Under the pieces are notes generated by a model, which did no database searches, had not been told where the DNA came from, and was given only the letters and a program-made list of their open reading frames with translations. From the NCBI GenBank assembly GCA_033239525.1, contig BSYO01000004.1:18948037-19012036 (forward strand): a DNA stretch of 64,000 bases, written 5' to 3'. This stretch comes from Nepenthes gracilis. Lineage: Eukaryota > Streptophyta > Magnoliopsida > Caryophyllales > Nepenthaceae. Below, piece after piece: positions 57,703 through 64,000 of this stretch; the stretch's first letter is position 1, and every line of letters starts with the position of its first letter. The position numbers were made by a program, and so were the translations under genes.

Positions 57703-60700
57703 CATAAAATATATAAGCATTATATATGTAATCTATATGATACCATATCAAATGGTTCCAATTCTGTATGATTAGAATACGGAATCAAATTCTTTAAAAA
57801 TACTATTAGAAACCAAAAATCATTACTATAAAAAGTTACAAAAATATAAATAATAACTATAACAATTTACAAAAGTACAACTAAATGATCAATGCCAAAT
57901 ATCAACATTGTATATATATATATATTTTTTTTCTTTATTCATTACAAGATGGAGTACATTTCTAATATCAAATTTATCCAATACATTACAATTTATTATT
58001 GTTTGATCCTAATCACCTTTCGATTTCAATCCTGATCACAAGATAACAACTTGTACTTTCCAACTAAGGAGTTAAGAAAATAGTAATGAAGTAAGCTAAA
58101 TGTTCAACAAAGTACAGATAAAAGTAAAGACATGCACATTTATACTTAAAATAATATACAATTTAGAGAAATAGGAATTATTTAAGAACATGTATGAACT
58201 TTTGACTTTTTTAACCTTTTTTCTGATTTTTAATTATCATTTATCATTTTATCATTTATCTTTAGGAATTATGGTTAGTAGACTTTACCAACTAATGGAG
58301 TAGTTAATTGAAGAAATGATTGTCTTAACCCACACAATCTAAGAGCTGAACTTTTTTATTTATATCTCGAAGATAGGATAGATTGTGTATATCACTACAA
58401 TCTAAGGCCTTTGCTTCCCTTTACACCCCGAGGTGGGTGATACTATCTATATTACTCGATAGACGGGACTAAAAGCCATCATCTTGCAGCTACTTTACCT
58501 CCTTTTTCATCTCGAGGTGGGTGGTACTACCTATATCACCCGGTAGATAGGGCCAAAAGTTGCTTTGCAGCTCTTAGATCAATTTTTTGATATTTATTGT
58601 AATATCCTAATGTATGTCAAGAAATATCACGCACTACAATACACGAGTAGGATAATTCTTGAGTTTTCACTGTAATATCTATGGCATGCGAGAAAATATT
58701 ACCCATTGAGATAATTTCTTAATCCAGTTTCATTCTTCTTCTCAAAATTTGAAAACTTCTTACAGAAACTTTTATCTTATTCTTAATACTTCTTCACTTA
58801 ATTTTCTCCATTTCGAGAGAAAATGTTTATCATTTTTCAAAACTTATAAAACTACTATATAATCTTTCTTTGAATATAAGACCATACAATGTGGTAATAA
58901 ACAAGGCAATGGCCTTGCAAAGTTTCCATGTAAATTTTTTATAATATCAAAACATGTAATCATAACATGTGATAATTAGTAACAAATCATCAATTATAAT
59001 ATAATTTAATACATTGTCTATTTTAGTGGCCTTAACCTTAAATATTTATATAAATTAAAATATAGATTTAACATGTGATATATTCGGCTGATTAGGTTGC
59101 CAGTATGGTAGTTGGTTCAGGGCCAATTCGGATTGATTTCTTAACACAATTACTTGCATATTCGGTTATCGATTCGTGGCCGATTAATGGCCGTTTCAAG
59201 GGATTGGTCCGTATTGATTTTTATTATTAATTTTCATTACTTGTGAACCAGTTTAGATGAACCGATTTAATTGTTCAAGACAATTGCCATCAACTAAAAT
59301 GTTGGTCGGTTCATTTGTGAGTTTTAGGGCCCTGTTTGGTGGTCGGTTCAAGGCATATTTTTACTGATTTATACCTTAACGTTAACTCATAATATCTTGC
59401 TTAATTTGGGTGCTGGTTCAACTGGTTTGGAAGCTATACTGAGTCGGTTCAGTAGCCTGAATTCCAGCATCATCATGGATGTTGTCACCTAGTTCCATCA
59501 CTAATTAAGGGCCCGGTTCAGTATTATTTTCAAGATATTTTTGACAACAATTTCATAGGTTGACAGTTCAATCTTAGTACTTGATGATTTGGCCGGGTCG
59601 GGTGCTGGTTCAATTGGTTTAAGGTCGGTTCAATCCATTTTCTTGGACTGCTAGAATCAGCATCAAGGATGTTGGGGCTAGTTTGGTGCAGTTTAGGGGC
59701 TTGGTTCAGTTATTTTGAGAAGTTTGGGGTTGGCGGTTTATTGGTAAATAGATTAGCCTCATTATATTATATGTTGACTGGGCCAGTAGCCGATTCAACC
59801 GAATTGGGCCTGATTTGATCGATTTTTCTCAACCTGCCAGATTCAATATTAGCATGGATGCTAAGGGACTGGTTCTATTATAGTTAATTTTATGGCTAAT
59901 TTGAGATCGATTCTTGATCAGTTTGGGAAGTCCTATTACAACTAAGAGACTCATTTTTAAAAATTATTTCGGTTTATGGCCGGTTCAAACTGAATTTGCA
60001 ACCGGTTCGGGTCATAGACATAGCTGAAATTTCTACATTAGCATTTTCTGATGCAGTTGGTTTCTGTTTCTATTTTGGTAACGGGTTCATGATAGGTTTA
60101 GGGCTATTTTTTTACAAGGTGACACTTTAGCATCACCACAAGACACTTAAGTGATCATGGTTGCTGGTTCAGCCAATTTGGGGATTGATTCATAGGCTGT
60201 AATTTTAGTTATCAGCATGATTGTTGGGATTGGTCCTATTGCTGAAGTGAGACCTAGCATAGTGATCTGTTCAGCCTATTTTCATGACCCGATTGGTTAT
60301 AACATTAATAAGATGTTAAGCTCATTCGTCACAAAATTTGAACAGGTTTGAGTCCGTTTGGTCACCGGTTCAGTCGAAGTTCAAAAACTAGTTCAGCTAC
60401 TGGTTTTGGCTAAGTTCATCAACTGAGTATACTTCATGCCAAATTTATAATATGATCATAGTCATGAGATAAATTAAGTATTAGAATAATAATATTTAAA
60501 GAAATTAACAATAAGTAACACCAAATGAAAAAGAATTTTGAGTACACTTGCCAAAATATTCAACTGAACGCTTCCTCTCTTGCTGCCTTGGGTTTTGTTT
60601 CAGCTTCCCTCTCCTTTTCTTTTTGTTTTCCCCTTCTTTTTCTTTACTGTTTTCTTCCTTTTTTTTTCCTCATAGTTTCACTCTTCTTTTCTTCCTTCCT

Positions 60701-60940
60701 TCACTCACATGTTTCTTATGCAAAAATAGAGGCAGAGTTGATTCATCACTCCTCCTGAAATCTTCTTCTAATTCAGCCGGGTGTCCTGTTGATTCATCCT
60801 AACCTTTGCTAGTTGTTTGCTTAATATTTTGCCTAGTGGTAGGTTGTTGATTTTTGCTGAGGGGTGACGCAAATTGGAGTTGCAGCCATAGAGTTGCTGC
60901 TGGTGTGTGGTAGGCTACAGCCATGGAAATTTAGCTACCA
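57703..60940 (-). mobile_element. Probable LTR sequence on the minus strand
   Basis: The order on the minus strand looks like an LTR: a purine-rich leader (60560-60700 read in reverse), a long stretch with repeated GAACCGACC/CTGAACC motifs (59080-60430), then the block 'CCTTAGATTGTAGTGATA' with 'GGGTGTAAAGGG' (58330-58560), which corresponds to blocks at 4826 and 41960. Neither end was found and no coding region is present. Confidence 0.4.
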
Positions 60941-60957
60941 ACGAGAGCTGCTGCCTT

Positions 60958-61013
60958 AGCAGCCGTGGAGAGCTGTTTTAGCAGCCGTGGAGAGCTGTTT
61001 TAGCAGCCGTGTG
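60958..61013. repeat. 22-bp short tandem repeat
   Basis: AGCAGCCGTGGAGAGCTGTTTT occurs twice in full and a third time in part. Confidence 0.85.
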
Positions 61014-61023
61014 GAAGCTACTT

Positions 61024-61189
61024 TGTAATATATTGGATCTTATTTAGATTATTTTTATATTTATTATGATTTTAAATATTTTGAATATTATGAAAATAAA
61101 TTATAATATTATTTTGAGAAATGATCGGAATTGCGGAGTGACGCTAGAGGTGTGCCATGTTATCGTCCGAGTATCGATTAGATTTTTGA

Positions 61190-61247
<58 letters not shown>

Positions 61248-63326
61248 GGAAAACAAAAGAAGAAGAGAAGAGGAAGTAGGGGATCAGGAAGAGAGAGGGT
61301 GATGGCTTAGGGTTTGTACTTAGGGTTTGTAGAGAAGGAGGAGGGGGAGGAGGAGAGGGGGAGAGGGAGAAGAAGAGAGAGGAGATCGGTGGTGATAGGC
61401 GTCGCACGGGTGGTTGTGGGCTGAGGAGGCGACGCGACGGTGGCATGCAGTATGGGTTGCGCAGAGAGAACGACGAAGCCACGCGAGTAGAGCAATGGTG
61501 GCAGCGCAGCGACGCCAGCGTCGGCGGGGTGATGCCGAGGAGGCCGGCGACGGCCACGCAAGGCAGCGGCAGTTGCGGGAGGCAGTGGCGCGATGGTGGA
61601 GCACGCTGACAGAGGGCTGCACACAGAGTAGAGAGAGGGCGCGACAAAGGAGAGAGAATCGCCTGATTCAGGTGATTCGAGACATCCTTTCTTCAGATCT
61701 GTGGAATGTAATATTAAAGCAAATATCCTCTAACCCTATCATTAGTGTGATTTAATTTTTGATACATTTTGACTACTGTTGGAGATTTTATTAATATGTA
61801 TATATTTTCATATACACCCAATTTAATAATTATATACATGCATGTATGTTTTATCGATTGTATTGTGGCTTTACACTAGTATTTATGATTTGGAGGGTTT
61901 TCAGATACTCGGATGGTATATATATATATTTATGTATCCGTATGTTGTGGAACTATGAATCAGGTTGTGCGTCAGTCCACACGCATGCTGTTGGGGACGA
62001 GGTCACTATGGGACCATGGCAGTTTGAAACCCGATGGGTCATTATATGTGATCCGAGGTATAAGATATTGGTACCGTTCCCGACGGGGACGTATATGATG
62101 TGGTTCCCTTCTGCCGGCAGGAAGGTTGAGGCGTTAGTAACTAGCCTACCCCACTATATATTTAAATGAGAATCATCGTAAGGAATTGATAGAAAACTAA
62201 TATATTTAGACGTCCTAATATATAACTAAAATTTGAGATTGCACCTAAAGTCACCGGTATAAAATATAGTGAATAAGTTTCTAATTTATGGGAGATAGAG
62301 TACATGGTTGGCTTTCAGTTACTAGCCTAAACCGTAGTTGAGTCTTAAGCTAATGGCTTAAATCATAGCCGATATAGCCGTAGTTACCGAACGAGGTAAC
62401 CCTTCCTCAAGTTGGTATTATTTTTTTTTGGTTTTTTGATTTCATGTATACTTTGTACTTCTGTATGTATTTTGGTGGACTGTGATTTGAGATACGTGAT
62501 TTGGCCCACGGATGGGTAATTGGAATGTCTCGTTCGTGCTGATGTATTAAGCCCCAAAACATGTTTTATATTTATATGTTTTGGTTCCGATATGTCCTTT
62601 AATTTCAGCATATGATATACAAGATTTAGATCCGAATGATGGTATGTGTCCCACCCGGATGTAATGGCAGTCGCGATTATGTTATGTGACCTCGGATTAT
62701 ATGAAATGATATTGTCTATGAGATTTGATCAGATCATTATTTATTATGATTATATCCCGGAGGGACTGTTTGTTACAAATGATAATTTATTACGATACAT
62801 CTCCTCGATTTTCAGGGATTTTATGGACCTTGTGTTTTGTTTTTACACGGTTGTAATTGTTATCCTTTTTCTCTAATTTATATGTATCGTTTACATATAT
62901 ACGATACTTGCTGAGCTTTAAGCTCACATTTTTCATATTTTATCCCTTCAGTTAGTGGCACCAGATATGCTTGTAGGAGTTCGGATGTAATTTGTCACGG
63001 CATATCTCTTTCAGTAAGTGGAGATGTTATGTTCGATATGTTTCTGATCCCGAGAATGTATTATGGTTATAATTTATGACCAAATAATGGCCCCGATCCT
63101 TGTATGGAAACATTGGAGTTGTATATTTAGATACACTTCTTGCGATGTTTAGATAATAGATCATATATTATATTTGTCCGGATTTATATTCGATGAGGTT
63201 ATGTGTGCGTTTTATTATGTTGGGTATGTGTTCGGATTGTTAGTCCGGGTTGAATTTTTATGGTTTATAGAATATATTATTGATTTTATTTTTGATTAGT
63301 ATATATTATGTTCCTAGGTCGTGACA
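61024..63326 (+). repeat. 5' LTR of a Ty3/gypsy element (left end uncertain)
   Basis: The right end is firm: ...CCTAGGTCGTGACA followed by a primer site at 63331. It contains an AAT microsatellite (61190-61248), a purine-rich leader (61250-61390), and a U5 with paired 'ACGGGGACGTATATGATGTGG' and 'CTGCCGGCAGGAAGG' blocks. The start is a guess from TGTAATATATTGG; it may lie further left. Confidence 0.6.
61190..61248. repeat. AAT microsatellite (about 19 units)
   Basis: Uninterrupted AAT run within the LTR region. Confidence 0.95.
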
Positions 63327-63330
63327 GAGA

Positions 63331-63341
63331 TGGTATCAAAG
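63331..63341 (+). other. Primer-binding site (initiator tRNA-Met type)
   Basis: TGGTATCAAAG, one change from the TGGTATCAGAG sequence complementary to initiator tRNA-Met, four bases after the LTR. It separates this element from the Tat-like ones, which use a tRNA-Asp-type site. Confidence 0.8.
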
Positions 63342-63629
63342 AAAGAGTTGTGAGGAGAGATGTTTTTGGATCATCTTGGGTAAGAAATTTGTCGAATATT
63401 TGGCACGATAAGTGCAGCATATGGTGAAGAGTGAAAATTTCGGTCGTAAGGGTTTGAATTCGAAGCAGGAAAATTTGGGTTGTAAGGGTTTGAATTCGAA
63501 TCAGGAAGCAGATTAATTGGTTGTGATAAGTCGCGCGAGCGACATAATGGGTGATTCGATCTAACAGACGGATGAGAATTTAGTTGTTAAGTGAAGGACG
63601 GTCTGTTAGGGGTAAGATGGAGTGCCCTT

Positions 63630-63960
63630 CGAATGATTAAAAGTGAGCCAGTTTGAAAAAATTTTTGAGTTATTTGATCCAATTAAGACTTAAATTGAGA
63701 TTTGAAAAATGGAAGATGTGTTTGAGACTTTTGGTTATCCAGATGAAATTCGGTCTATTACCCATATGTTGGAGAGTGACGCAAGCCATTGGTGTGCTTC
63801 TCAGTGTCGTATTCTACTTCTTATGATATTTTTTGGAGGTAGTTTTTAAAGGTTACTCTCCATTTGGCATTCGGGATAGTAAGGAAGATAAATTTAGTTG
63901 GTGAAGGTACAAGAATAAGTTTGTGGCCTTTGAGATTATATGTAAATATTGTATACTTTT
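63630..63960 (+). pseudogene. gag: gag relic of the right-edge Ty3/gypsy element
   Basis: Frames with small shifts show KMEDVFETFGYPDEIRS, MLESDASHWC and a PFGIRDSKE segment, in the order and spacing of a chromovirus-type gag (mutated W..LE.AFD..G.P.E, ML..EA.HWW, and F.IRD.KE patterns). Stops are present, so it is not intact. The rest of the element lies beyond 64000. Confidence 0.5.
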
Positions 63961-64000
63961 CTAATTTCTAAAATGAGCTTTGAGGATGTTTACCCCTAAT

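Noticed and set aside
61144..61647. Minus-strand frame of 167 codons, Pro/Ser/Leu-rich
   Set aside because: Antisense of a purine-rich LTR leader and the AAT microsatellite (poly-Leu), so it is low complexity.

Overview
This window is nuclear DNA of a flowering plant. The evidence is two intron-containing plant genes on the minus strand, a broken plastid-type tRNA-Phe relic, and dense plant-type LTR retrotransposons (Ty3/gypsy Tat-like, Ty3/gypsy with an initiator-Met primer site, and Ty1/copia), with small DNA elements. The species cannot be named from the sequence.

Host genes. (1) A ubiquitin-conjugating enzyme of the UBC15-18 type starts at 23928 (minus). Four exons, including the catalytic-Cys exon, are clear (23928-22396). 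The last third was not found, and a 7.8-kb retrotransposon (13540-21324) lies about 1 kb downstream of the last visible exon. (2) A complete BOLA4-like gene (minus, 39210-29142) has three exons and encodes 178 aa with an organelle-targeting N-terminus. Its first intron is about 9 kb and full of transposon debris. A nested pair of solo LTRs begins only 195 bp upstream of its ATG.

Layout. 1-3448: AT-rich DNA with a 60-bp-stem hairpin (1004-1147) and a plastid trnF relic (2579-2652). 3449-5580: lone LTR. 5843-10355: decayed copia element containing a Mutator-type MITE; a second MITE copy is at 11763-12035. 13540-21324: gag-pol-deleted Tat-like element with LTRs of very different length. 22396-23928: UBC gene with an LTR-like insertion in intron 2. 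26470-27111: small Tat-type solo LTR in an ATT microsatellite. 29142-39210: BOLA4. 39405-44224: Tat-type solo LTR interrupted by a second solo LTR. 44964-57697: nearly complete Tat-like element (TSD AAATC, tRNA-Asp-type primer site) with a stop-riddled gag-pol and antisense genes between pol and the 3' LTR. 57703-61000: probable minus-strand LTR material. 61024-64000: 5' LTR, primer site and gag start of a Ty3/gypsy element running off the window.

Relations. Four insertions (13540, 26470, 39405, 44964) share LTR ends and belong to one broad lineage. The two that retain internal DNA both carry a related antisense reading frame that resembles the plant 'putative gypsy type transposon' domain. 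The most noteworthy signals are this antisense gene, the long hairpin, the two host genes reshaped by insertions, and the variable minisatellites inside LTRs.
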